The notes beneath the pieces are model-generated. The model had not been told where the DNA came from, did no database searches, and saw only the letters and a list, made by a program, of their open reading frames with translations. DNA of 64,000 nt from assembly GCA_009602725.1 (NCBI GenBank), contig WELB01000236.1, forward strand, positions 106,138 to 170,137, in the 5' to 3' direction. Shown here in pieces: positions 42,058-52,789 of this stretch (position 1 is the first letter of the stretch; every line of letters begins with the position of its first letter). The stretch comes from Spirogloea muscicola (Eukaryota; Streptophyta; Zygnematophyceae; Spirogloeales; Spirogloeaceae). The position numbers were made by a program, and so were the translations under genes.

Positions 42058-42652
42058 TTGGAAAGAGTGTCCTTTGTCGTGTCTTATTCTCTAGCTGACT
42101 AGCTGTGTGTTTTTTGTTTTTTTTTTCGGCTTTTGACATTGTCCACTCTTTCTGGGCTGGCTTTGCTGGCCCCCTTTCTCAATGGGCGCGCACTTTCTAT
42201 TTGTAAACTCTTGACTGCTAGCTGCCTATGGTCTAGGCCTAGCTGTTTTGTGTGGAGCTGCGCTTTGGCGCCTTGGAATGCTCATCACGGACAGCGGTAG
42301 GCGAGCCTAGGGTTTTTGACCCAGGAATGGGTGGATGGCATGGGCCCCACCGCTGGCTGCCAGGTCAGGGCTTATCTGTGTTGGCCTTAGGCGAGAAATC
42401 GCTAAGAATAGAAGTCTTGGCTGACTTCGAGTTAGCTAACTAGCTCTAGGCGGTGACAGCCGCGGAGTAGTTTCCTTCCGGCGGTGATAGCCGCGGAGAG
42501 GCTTCTGATTCACCCTCTCTCCAGAATCAGATAGGGGCAGCGAGTGGTTCCGCGAAGGCGGTAACCACCTGCATCACCTGCTTGGTGGAGCGACGTCTAA
42601 CCGCGTTGACCTCACAAGCAGCTCTGTCAGACATTTGAGGCGGCGCCCTCCC
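42055..42652. other. LINE tail unit and unassigned leader
   Basis: 42,125-42,200 is a LINE tail unit (gggctggctttgctggcccc and aatgggcgcgcac). 42,200-42,652 has no recognisable coding sequence. Two near-identical pieces with ggcggtgatagccgcgga-type sequence at about 42,450 and 42,478 form a short tandem repeat. Confidence 0.5.
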
Positions 42653-45600
42653 GCGCGACAGCTCTGTGTGCGACGAGACAGCGCTGTGTGCGCGACGACT
42701 CTGTGTGCGGTCAGGTGAAGCTGGGTGCTCGCCGACTCTTTGTGACCATGTCTGCATCTGCGCTTAGACGAGGACGGTCTGCTGGTCCTCCTACATCACG
42801 ACAAGAAGTGGCTGTGAGACAGCAAGGAGAGGTACAGAACGTAGATCGAGAACAGCAAGTTCAGGCTGCAGAGCAAGATAGGCGACGACAGGTGGAGCAG
42901 GAACACTTTCAGGTTATGGGCCCACCGGGCTCCATTCCTGTCCTTAGTCCCAAGCTTTCGAGAGAGATAAGTTGGCCAGTCTGGAAGGGGAAGATGCTCA
43001 GGTTACTCCAATACCACGAAGTCTGGGATGCAGTTGAAGTCAATCCGGACCGTGGGTTGTGTCGGCCTTCTTCCACAGAGGACAGGGCAGCGCAGCCATC
43101 TTGATGGCCAATATTTCAGATGAAGAGCTAGTGAGTCTAGTCAGATGGCCGTTAGCCAGTCAGATGTAGGACTAGCTGAAGTTCAAGTTTGAGAACAGAG
43201 GCATGGATAGAGCATACTATCTTAGCATGCGTCTCAGAGAGTGTAAGAAGGAAGAGGATGAAGGCATACAGGAGTTTGTAAACAGAGTGGAGGTCTTGGC
43301 TCTACAGCTATATGATATTGGAGCAGAAGTGCCAGTGCAGCATCAAATCCTTGCTATCATGATGGGCCTTCCACCAGAGTATGCTGCACTCAAGGATACA
43401 TTGATGACTAATAGGGACGATCTGACTGTGGAGTTTGTTTTAGTTCGTCTTCTCTACAAGGAGAGAGAGATAGCAGAGCGGAAGCGTGCTGTGCAGGGAA
43501 TGAATGCAGCCTTAATGGTCAGACGAATGGTGGAGCCAGAATCTAGGGACCATTTAGATCAATCTAGGTGGAATGAGAGCAGGCGATACCAGCCAGACAA
43601 CAGGGTACAGGTTAGAAATTCTCCAGATCAGTTCAGGTGGAATGCTGGAAGACGTTACCAGCCAGATAACAGGATTTGTTACTTTTGTCGCCAACCTGGC
43701 CACCTGGTTAACAATTGTCCAGGACGGCAGGCACTGGATGATGCTCCCAGAGGCAGCAGCAACAATAGATACAATGGGGGCCAGGCTCATCTATGTGGAC
43801 AGCAGGCCAAGGCAACCAAGAACAGTTGGCTAATAGACAGCGGCGCCACACATCATTCACAAATCGACGTGATTGGCTGCAGAGATATGAACGTATTGTC
43901 CCTTTCAAAGTATCCTTGGGAGATGCCAGCGTACACCCTGCGATTAAAGTCGGTCAAGTGCGTCTGCAGCTGCCCAGTTTGGGAGGTATCAATGAGCAGG
44001 TGTTGAATGATGTGTTGCATGTGCCTGCGCTGGCAGCCAATTTGTTATCTGTACCCCAGTTGCTGAAACAGGGATATCGTGTCATTTTTGAAGATGATCT
44101 GTGTGTGATTGAGAAAGTAGGGGCTTCTACTCTTAGAAGAATGTGCTCGCCCATAGAGAAGAGTGGCTGGCAAAGCCAGCCCAAAAAGAATGGACAGTAT
44201 CCCAAGCCAAAGAAAGAGGAGCTGAAAAAGAACTAACAGGTCTCTTACAGGTCGGAGGGAGAAAGATCTCTTTGTTTTGAACGAACAGGTCCAGAAACAG
44301 GAACAGATACAGGTCCAGAAACAGGGACAGACAAAGGGGCAGGGTCAAGCAAACCAGACTATGATATCTCAAGACAATCAATGGCATGCACGATTGGGCC
44401 ATCCTAGTGAGAAGAGGATGGAACAGACACAGACCTTAGTGCGCGGTTTGAATGTTGCTCCTATCGCATCTGAGTTTTGTTCAGCCTGTGTGCAAGGTAA
44501 ACTTCATCTTCAACCTCCAGTTGCTGGTGAACATAATAGAGCCTCTGGTCTGTTAGACCTGGTACACTCTGATGTTTGTGGCCCTATGCAAACATCATCT
44601 TTAGGAGGGAGTAGATACATTCTCTCATTCATTGATGATGCCAGCAGGTGGAGTAGAGTATATTTCTTGAAGAACAAGAGTGAAGTGTTTGAGAAGTTCA
44701 GAGTTTTCAAAGCTGCAGTGAAGTTGCAAACAGGGCGAAAAGTCAAGGCTCTTCGGTCTGATAACGGTGGAGAGTTTATCTCTGAAGAGTTTGCAAGCTC
44801 AAGAAACAATTGTATGGACTCAAACAGGCACCCAGAGCTTGGTGCGAACAGATGGACACTTTCCTACTGCATCAAGGTTTCAAGAGATCTGAAGCAGATC
44901 ACAGTGTATATGTGAGAGCACAACCTGCCAAGGTGATTCTAGCAATATATGTTGATGATTTGATCATTCTGGGAGATTCAGCTGTTGAAGTTAAAAAGGT
45001 GAAGGAAGAGCTGAGTGGTAGATTCAAGATGAAGGATTTAGGGTCATTGGAATACTTCTTGGGCATACAAGTGAAGAGAGATAGTGGCAAGAAGCTTCTA
45101 CAGTTGGGGTTATCTAAGTATATTACTGAAGTTCTAGACAGATTTGGTATGCAAGACTGCAATCCTATATCCACTCCCCAGGATTCAAAACCAACTTTGA
45201 GCAAGGATCAGAGACCAAAGAGTGATCATCAAAAGAGGCAAATGGCACAAGTACCTTATAGAGAAGCAGTAGGATGCTTGATGTATGTTGCTGTGGCAGC
45301 GCGTCCAGACATAGCAGCAGCAGTGGGAGTTGTTGCTCAATTTGTGGAAGATCCTGGTCTACCACATTGGCAAGCTGTGAAAAGAATCAGTAAATATCTG
45401 CAGGGAACCAAGAAAGACTGTCTGACATATCGGGCAGTGGGAGACAAGTGTGATGAGTTGGTGGGTTTCTGTATTGCTGACTTGGCATGCAACTTGGATG
45501 ACAGGAAATCAGTAACAATTTATGTTTTTCGGCTAGGAGGAGGTGCAGTAAGCTGGAGTAGTCGAAAACAGCCGACTGTAGCAACTTCGACTGTAGAGGC

Positions 45601-45954
45601 AGAGTACATGGCTTCTACTGCAGCAGCAAAGGAGGCAACCTGGTTGAGAAGACTACTTCAAGAATGTGGGTTTCTTTCTCCATCTGATGCAACTACTCTG
45701 TTCAGTGATAGTCAAGGCAGTATTGCATTGATCAAGAATCCTGTCTACCATGCCCGTACCAAGCATATAGAGATACAACATCATTTTGTTAGAGAGAAAG
45801 TAGGAGTCATCAGAATGCAGTATTGCGGTGATACTAGTATGACTAATATGACTATACTAATATGCAGATATTCTGACCAAGGGGTTGTCTAAGCCCAAGT
45901 TTGATAGATGTAGAGATGTACTAGGTTTAGCTGATTCACATATTTAGTGGGAGT
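42653..45954 (+). mobile_element. Ty1/copia retrotransposon internal region (broken)
   Basis: Parts in copia order: gag-like region (about 42,750-43,740) with a CCHC knuckle (CYFCRQPGHLVNNC); aspartic protease (DSGATHH, near 43,840); GAG-pre-integrase (HARLGHPSEKRME, near 44,390); integrase (LVHSDVCGPMQT and IDDASRWSRVYF); reverse transcriptase (MYGLKQAPRAW and YVDDLIILGDS); RNase H (VEAEYMASTAAAKEATWLRR and ARTKHIEIQHHF). Integrase before reverse transcriptase identifies Ty1/copia. A copy of the dispersed LINE-tail repeat is inserted at about 44,143-44,235. The element is broken, with at least three or four disruptions by eye. Long readable stretches suggest a moderate age. A fossil. Confidence 0.93.
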
Positions 45955-46490
45955 GTTGAAAGTAGAAATATGGTGAATCAGTGGGTCGGTAGAATCATTC
46001 ACTACGCCTATTCTTCTATGCCGATGAGAAACTCCCTAGATAAGGGTAGGCCCCGGCAGGGCGCATTATTGGCCCAAACACTCTTGTGGCTCTGTGTGCG
46101 GCAAGGCGGCGCTGTGTGCGCGGCGGCTCTGTGTGTGGCTAGGTGGGGCGCTGGGTGCGCGACAGCTTTGTGTGCAGCGAGGCGGCGCTGTGTGAACGGC
46201 AGTTCTGTGTGCGGCTAGGCGAGGCGCTGGATGCGCGACAGCTCTGTGTGCGACGAGACAGCGCTGTGTGCGCGACGACTCTGTGTGCGGTCAGGTGAAG
46301 CTGGGTGCTCGCAGACTCTTTGTGACCATGTCTGCATCTGCGCCTAGACGAGGACGGTCTGCTGGTCTTCCTACATCACGACAAGAAGTGGCTGTGAGAC
46401 AGCAAGGAGAGGTACAGAACGTAGATCGAGAACAGCAAGTTCAGGCTGCAGAGCAAGATAGGCGAGGACAGGTGGAGCAGGAACACGTTC
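45955..46490 (+). mobile_element. Copia LTR-like end followed by a second copy of the element's 5' internal sequence
   Basis: A purine-rich stretch (tttagtgggagtg) precedes TGTTGAAAGTAGAAATATGG at 45,955, the usual start of a copia 3' LTR. It matches the inverted solo copy at 40,369-40,646. From about 46,234 to 46,490 the sequence repeats 42,653-42,905 with about four differences in 250 bases, so internal 5' sequence follows the LTR again. This LTR-internal-LTR-internal order is typical of unequal recombination between copies. At 46,491 it is replaced by LINE sequence. Confidence 0.75.
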
Positions 46491-46720
46491 ACATATCACT
46501 CCAGCGGTCCATGGTCCACGCCTTGCATCTGCGTGCTGGCCGTGCGCTAGCTGCAGCCTCTGGCTTACGTCAAGGGCGTTGCTTTCCGGCGGCTAGTCTT
46601 TCCAATTGCGGCTCCTGACTACAGGTTACTGACTGCTTTTCTTGCCGGGAAAGCTCTGGGAAGATGGATGTGGATGGCCAGCCCAGAAATAATTAACAAG
46701 GTCCTAAGGGTCGAAAGGCG
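46491..46720 (+). mobile_element. LINE 3' end (copy L11)
   Basis: Plus strand: SLQRSMVHALHLRAGRALAA then ASGLRQGRCFPAASLS, with the stop at about 46,618. The tail runs to about 46,720 and has a gatgtggatggccagcccag unit. It starts exactly where copia sequence ends. Confidence 0.8.
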
Positions 46721-46759
46721 CGAAAACTACACAGCTATGCGAAAAAACTACAGCAAATC

Positions 46760-47515
46760 ACCTATTTAGCAGAGCTTCCGTGCAGACCACAGCCATTGAC
46801 GAGTTCGAGCGTGTACCAAGAAAGGCTCACGCGTTGAACGGGCATCGCTTGCCAGGCACAGGTGATCCTGAATAGTCATTGCAAGGTCTACAACTTCTAC
46901 AAGTTGTAAACGATGATAAGTTTCCGGCCACGTGACGACTCAATTGGCCACAGGGAATGTCGAGTCTGCAGCCATTGCCAGGAGCTTTCGCTAGATGCTG
47001 CTGATGCAGATCCAAGGCATTCCCTCGGAAGCCTGGACATGGTGTTCTTACTCAACACGGGAAGTTGATGTGGTAAACTTAAGTTGCATAACAGCCAAAG
47101 GGCTTGGCTTTCAGTGGCCTGCCACACTTTGAGATGGCAGAGCAGGTAATGCCACTGCCGCCTGCTTCCCTCACTGAGTATTCATTATACAGGAGAGAAA
47201 AAACCTTCTGATTAAGATGGATGCCAGCTGAGTAGACAAAAACTGAATGCTGGACTGCAACACCACAATGCGGAGCCACAGACTGGGTTGCTCGGGGCTC
47301 ACTAAGTAACCCCATATCAGCAGTAGGAGAAGGCAGATGAGACGAGCGGAGGGGGAGGAGGTCCGCTGACGCAAGCCTGAGGCTGCTGGAAAGTGCACGA
47401 CCAGTACAGAGGTGCAAGGCAAGGATCTGGCCCACTGGAGCGGCTTGGAGAGGTCCGTTCGGTAGCATGACATGGAGCCTCCGAGAAGTGGTGCACATTG
47501 CTATTGTCACCGGTG
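46760..47515 (-). mobile_element. LINE 3' fragments fused behind RHD3 copy C (copy L13)
   Basis: The minus strand reads PNGPLQAAPVGQILALHLC, TGRALSSSLRLASADLL near 47,470-47,350, then decayed tail-like sequence with pieces alike to 30,780-31,000 (for example gcatcgcttgccaggcacag in both). It matches L12 in content and in position behind an RHD3 copy. Confidence 0.55.
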
Positions 47516-47519
47516 GTCA

Positions 47520-50240
47520 GCTTGCCAGCTGACGAGAGCGGTCCAAAGAAAGTAGGCAACCACAATGACTTTGATGGTATTGATGACGGTGACGTGGGGC
47601 GCATGAAGTGGGAGTGCCGAGAGCAACCACACGCCCGCTGCCCACAATCCTGAAGTCCACTTCACTAGCTGCTGGCGTGCCTCCTGCCACACCGCCGTGC
47701 GCAGTGGCAGTGGCCGGCGGAAGTCCTGCCAATGGCATCACGGTGGCATGACAACATTTCGCAAACCTTGCCAGCTCATGGACGCCGGAGCCTTGTACCA
47801 TATATTTGCACAGTTTATTCAGACTCAACCTTCTTACAAACGAACTCAACCTTCTAGTATGTGATATGGACCCTAGACCCCCTGCTGGAGAATACAAAGA
47901 ACACTGTATCCATATTGAGACTGCAGGACAGTCATCACTACCATTTGTGCAGGTTGCTCAATATAGCAGCAAGGACATGAACATTGTTACCTTAGGACAG
48001 TTCGACTTACTGCCGCCGTTCATTTGCACTGGAACTCAAAACAAGTCAGCCATCACCCAATGCTCACCTGCAACTCCATGGCCTGGCAAATGGTGGTTTC
48101 AGTCTCGTGGTGGAGCTGCTGGCAGAGTCTCCAACATTCTGCAGACGAAAGCAGCACACTTGCGTCCTGCAAGTCCCCAGGCCAAGTGTTGAGGCAAGCA
48201 GATGTTGCACAATGATTTGATTGGGAAGGAAAGGCCATGAGATTTCAGAGCGAAGGCTGACAGTAAGTACTGCTGTCAATCCTTTTATGCTGTTATGGAA
48301 GGACAGTGAAGTGATAGCAGGCAGCTCAGGCGTTGCCAGCGCACCTGGTCCCATGACAAAGAGGACAAGGGCTTGGCGCTGGCGAAGGTGCTGTTGGGAG
48401 GGAACCACGACAGTAGCACGGCCTCCATCATGTCTGGCTGCTCTTCATTGAGTTGCACCGCTGCGACGACAGCCAGCAAATGCATAGCCTGGAGGGGGCA
48501 ATCATCGACTGTCAGTCCCAACCTTAGCTGTTTCAATCTTGACTAGCACAGCGAAGCTGCTCAAGGCTGGAACCCAACTCCACCCAACTGCATAGTCAAG
48601 GCCTAGACATACAGAGCCCTCGGATCGGCTTAGCGTCCCGTAAACAAGGTCCAGGCAGCCCACCGTTGCATGTGCGTCCCTTGCGCTTGCCAGGATGTCC
48701 GCGTTGCAATTCCAAACCCGCGGCAGGGAGTTTGTATCCGTATAGAACACCGTGTGAAACCTGACACAAAGACGTCAATCAGCACAGTACGTCAGTCAAA
48801 GGCAGACGAGCTCCAATCGCTATGAGAACTGGGCCCTGGGTCTTCGTGATCTCCAGACTGCCCACCCGAGCAACATGCTGGTGAGGGCATCATCGGCTGC
48901 CTCCCGTGCACATTGCTGGATGCACTCCCGCCCAGCAGCTGCCAGCGCTGCCACCATCTCCGCGGCCTCCCTCCTCTCCAACTCGTACCCCCTCACCACC
49001 TTGAGGAGAGTCCCCTTAGCCTCTGTTCCACCGTGGTTGTCAGAAGTCAGGCTTTGAGATTCAGGATACCGCAAGCTTTTTCTGAGTCTGGTACTTTGAA
49101 AGTGCAAGTACATGGGCGCGGGGTGCCAAGTATGACTGGGAGCTGCTGCCACACGGCACACCCCAGCACAAGGCACCCTGGCAGTTAAGCTGTGGCCACA
49201 AAGATGGCCTGGAGGTTCTCTGCTCACCCTGCGTGTTCCGCAGCAGGAGCTTGCGTAGCATCGGCCACGTCCGCGATGACCCCTCCTTGAGAAGCACTCT
49301 GCAGGGGTCCCTGACCGCCTGCACCAGGTTGGCCTGTGGCAACGCAAGTTGTTCTGTCAGAAGCGCTCAACATGCTATGATGCTTCTTCATTCGGATGCC
49401 AGGCGTTGGCTGCCAGCCAATGTCGTCAGCCGCAGACGCGCCCACCTCGGCCTCCTTGGCGATGGCGGCGAGCCTCTGCGAGCGCACTGCTGTGAGATGC
49501 GCGTCCAGGTCACACGAGAGCTCCTTGCGCGGCTCTGCTGTACCCCAGCCTAACAGGCTGATACGCGCATCATCCATCATGGCGTCAAAGCCTTCAACCG
49601 CCGCCCTCATCGCGGCATTTGCAGCCTTGGCAAATGGCACGTCATTTTCCGTAGCGAGTTCCCGGTCCAATGCTTCTCTGAAAGCACCAAGCGCAGCTGT
49701 ACGGTGGTGCGCCACCGTGGCCGTGTATGCCGGCTGGACGAGCTTGCCAATCCCCTTCAGAAGGAGCTCGCGCTTGTTGCTCCGGACGCCCTCGTCCAGA
49801 TGCGCTGCCTCCACATCGTACCTGCAGAGCAGCCACAACCGGCTCAACTTCCCCAGCGTCAGTGGCTGCAGCCGCACCTTTGGCAATGTAGCATCACCGA
49901 CGGCGGCACGCGTGGCATACCACTCGAGGCAGTGCTCCACCATCGCTGACGCCTGGCGCCCGAAGCCATCCACGGCCCTTGCCCTCGCGGCCTCGTCCAG
50001 GTCGCGCCACTCCTGCCATCGCCGCAGCCGCCAAGACGCGTTACATGGAGGTGGTGTGACCTCTATGCCACAGCAGGCCCAGCCAGTCCCCAAAGCGAGA
50101 CCCAGCGGCCAATGTGGCCCACTTTCACGTGACCAACGCGCAAGCCATCCACAGACAGTCACAGGCCTGCTGATCGCGGAGCTCCTGCAGCTGCTGGCGT
50201 GCAATTTCCTCACACCGCACACTTGCCACCATCACCTGCG
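47520..50240 (-). pseudogene. RHD3: RHD3/SEY1 copy C, 3' half only
   Basis: It lacks all GTPase exons. Exon 10 is 50,236-50,168 ([18 protein letters not shown]), exon 11 ends near 49,926 ([20 protein letters not shown]), exon 12 is about 49,821-49,446 (YDVEAAHLDEGVRSNKRELL), exon 13 is about 49,335-49,230, exon 14 about 49,060-48,870, exon 15 about 48,760-48,660 (PRVWNCNADILASARDAH), exon 16 about 48,490-48,300 (LAVVAAVQLNEEQPDMMEAV), exon 17 about 48,180-48,070 (DASVLLSSAECWRLCQQLH), and a decayed membrane-anchor exon about 47,690-47,520 (INTIKVIVVAYFLWTALVSW). The acceptor AG used before exon 14 in copy A is missing. The 5' side is joined to LINE copy L14 at about 50,260. Long open frames persist, so it may be transcribed, but it cannot make a GTPase. 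Confidence 0.85.
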
Positions 50241-50259
50241 TGGCAGCAGCTCAGGCCGG

Positions 50260-51010
50260 TCAAGGGGCTGGTCTGTCGTCCTGGATGTCCAGTGCGAGCC
50301 TACTGCCACCATGCTCGTAAGTGGGCATCGACATGCTGGACCATGCTTTGACCGGGAAGAGAGGGTTAGCCTTGGAGCAGGAGCACGAGGGCCACCCCGA
50401 GCAGGGCACGAGGGCCACAGCGTGGGCAAGGGATCGCTGGAACGATACCGCCAAGCGCATGCGAAAGACCTGGGCGAGCGACCCGGCGGCGTTGAAGCCG
50501 GGCAGCGCCCCGGGCGGACCCGACCGCCGATCAATAGCCTGACGAGCAAGCCGCTGGAGGAGATCCAGCCAGCGGCTGCCGAAGGCCCCGTGAACATCTA
50601 TCGCCAGGGCCGCGAACTCATCACCGACCGGGTGATCGGCATATTTTTTCTCTTTTGCCCGGGCTGCCAGGCCGACCGCATGCCCTGCAAACGACGCCGA
50701 CCTGGTGGGGTTGCCGGAGTCGTAGCTGTCCGTAGTCACCACATCAGTGATGATGCGGGGACCGCCGCCGGGCGGGATAGCGACCAGGTCGGCGCGCCGG
50801 GTGTGCGACCGGCCGTCCTCGCCCCGCAGGATGGGCATGACTGAGGAGCACTCCACCGCCACCTTGAAGCCCGCCTCTATGAACACCCCCTGCATACCAT
50901 CGCGCAAAAGATCATGGGAAGCGGTCCTCTCGCCTCCGTGGGCGCAACGGAGTTGAGGGGTCTGTGGCTGTAATGGAAGCAGCTCCGATAGAGAAAGAAA
51001 GTGGCTCTCC
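50260..51010 (-). mobile_element. LINE 3' end with endonuclease-like domain (copy L14)
   Basis: The longest open copy. Minus strand: LLRDGMQGVFIEAGFKVAVE, HTRRADLVAIPPGGGPRIIT then DVVTTDSYDSGN, AGHAVGLAARAKEKKYADHP, DEFAALAIDVHGAFGSRWLD, LLQRLARQAI, NAAGSLAQVFRMRLAVSFQR, then a frame change before the end at about 50,260. The R-x-A-D-L...GGG...T-D-V-V pattern resembles the PD-(D/E)XK nuclease fold found at the C-terminus of some LINE reverse transcriptases. The 5' part is missing. It ends inside RHD3 copy C's exon 10-9 border. Confidence 0.85.
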
Positions 51011-51179
51011 CAAGGAAGAAGTGCTCGTCCATAGAGAAGAGTGGCTGGCAAAGCCAGCCCAAAAAGAATGGACAATAGAGCCCAAGGGGGCTCTAAAAGA
51101 GCAGACAAGGTCCAAATAGACAAGGCCCATCCTTTCCGGGCCCTTCGGAAGTGCTGTTTCTGTCCGTCCCCTTCGGACC

Positions 51180-51825
51180 TTATCCATTTTCTCCCGGCTC
51201 CAACTTTTGCTGGACGTCCGCTCGGGCGTCGCGCCGATGTCGACGCCCTGGGCGGGGGTCCCGTCCCGTAGCCAGAGGTTGTCGCCACCGACTCCTCTCA
51301 TTTAAGAAATTCTCCTTCCATAAAGCGGAGGAGGCGGCCATGCGGTCCGCAAGATCGCAAGTAGCAAGGACCGGAAGAACAAGTATTTCACCAATACAAA
51401 GACATTAGCAGACTTGTCACCGGCGACTGCTGTTTCTTTGTCCTCAGGCGGTCCCAACGATCAGCGGAGGAGGCGGGCTATGCAGCCCGCCAAGCGGCAC
51501 TGATAGCCGAGCCCTTTTAGCTGTTATGCACCTTACAATGAAACCGCGCTTGTGCACCCTACAAATCAAATGCGTTGGACTTGTGTTGCATTTCATAGTT
51601 GGTGCAGAGGCTGGCACCAATAAGCAAGAGGTGATGTACTAGCAGCTGGATTACAGTCCCCCTGCCAATAGCCGCAGACGGCAGCCAGGGCACGGCAGCA
51701 AGCACGGCCAGCAGGCACGACCTGCAAGCCACTGAAGAGAAGGAAGGCGTGCGATGCGGATGACATAAAAGGGACGCCAAATCAAGCCATTACACTGCTC
51801 AGGCAAGAATACTTGCGCTACACCG
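51180..51825. repeat. Duplicated segment R3 (copy 1)
   Basis: About 640 bases that recur at 62,828-63,465 in the same orientation: a cgtccgctcgggcgtcgcg block, a ggttgtcgccaccga block, gcggagga..ggccatg, a cgactgctgtttctttg block, ccccctgccaatagcc and a final ctcaggcaagaat. The minus-strand frame GGDNLWLRDGTPAQGV is preserved in both copies, so part of it may once have coded. The family is unrecognised; it may be an unknown part of the LINE. Confidence 0.75.
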
Positions 51826-51879
51826 TTTAGTAAGAAGGGTGGCCTTGAAGAGGTGGCCTCAAGTAGAAACTTCTGGAGG

Positions 51880-52020
51880 CACCGCTTCTAGGAGGCTTCT
51901 AGCCTCTCTGACCTGCGACTGCTTAGCAGGGGTTACTGAGTGTTAGTAGCTGCTTTGTTTCTTCTTGTGTGCTTCTTTCTTAGTGCTTCGCCTTAGTGCT
52001 TCGCGTGGCCCCCTTCTTCT
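51880..52020 (+). mobile_element. LINE 3' terminus only (copy L15)
   Basis: A plus-strand remnant: gcctctctgacctgcgactg, ttagcaggggttactgagtg, then the tail start also seen at 14,325-14,410. It meets the tail of the minus-strand copy L16, another tail-to-tail LINE pair like the one at the window start. Confidence 0.7.
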
Positions 52021-52320
52021 TAGAAGAAGGCTCGCCCATAGAGAAAGAGGGGCTGGCAAAGCCAGCCCAAAAAGAATGGACAATGTCCAAAGCCGAAGAA
52101 TGAGAAGCCGAGGAAGGACTCCTCTACTCTACCAATCACGACAACATACTAGGGAAGCTCAGTACCCGCGAGTGAGCAACATCAGGTCCGAGTAGCTCGA
52201 GGCAGGGAAGGAGGCACTCCGCCGAGACCCGGAGGCCGCGGCCAGAGCGCGTCCTGCGCGCGTGTGGACAGCGTGGGCAAGGGATCGCTGGAACGATACC
52301 GCCANCAGATTAACTGGTGG
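52020..52320 (-). mobile_element. LINE 3' end (copy L16), joined at an N
   Basis: Minus strand: VSFQRSLAHAVHTRAGRALA then ASGSRRSASFPASSYSDLML, ending LLTRGY at about 52,159. The tail to 52,020 is nearly the same as that of copy L2 (400-548). At 52,305 an N joins it to unrelated tail-like sequence, so the 5' side may be a mis-join. Confidence 0.8.
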
Positions 52321-52789
52321 CTGGGAGAGGCCAGCCCAAAAGAATGGACAAGGTCTGAAGGAGTCGGAGCATAACGCACTAACAGCTCTGTCAACCGCCC
52401 CATCGAGACCCATCGAGGACCGGACTCGCGCCCGGAAGGTTCCCGTAGCTGTGACCGATGTGGAGCGTCTCCAGCGCAACGGCTCCTTTCTGGAAAATAC
52501 CAGTCCTCAAGAAGAAGTGGCTCTCCCAATGGGGGCAAGGGCTGTGAGAAGCCAGCCCGAAAAGAATTGACAAGGTTCGAAGGGGCCAAAATACGATCTA
52601 AGCAGCGACTGCGGGGCCTGAAGAGGCAATCAAGAGGAATCACTGGTTTTAGTTGCCGATAAGTGTCGAATATAAGTCACCGCTGGGAGCAACCCTTTCC
52701 ATAAAGGTCAGGACCGCGTCCAGGCCTCCATAGTCACGACCTGTCTCCACAAGGTCGAGCCCTCGCACCGCCGCACCACCACCGCCGCC
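52321..52789. other. LINE-tail debris; no gene
   Basis: Two tail-like units (52,310-52,370 with gagaggccagcccaaaaga, and 52,500-52,590 with ccaatgggggcaagggctgt and gagaagccagcccg), then sequence leading into a (GCC)n tract at about 52,790. Confidence 0.5.

Noticed and set aside
49396-50844. 482-codon plus-strand frame
   Set aside because: It is the antisense of RHD3 copy C and of LINE copy L14; the sense strands carry the family motifs.
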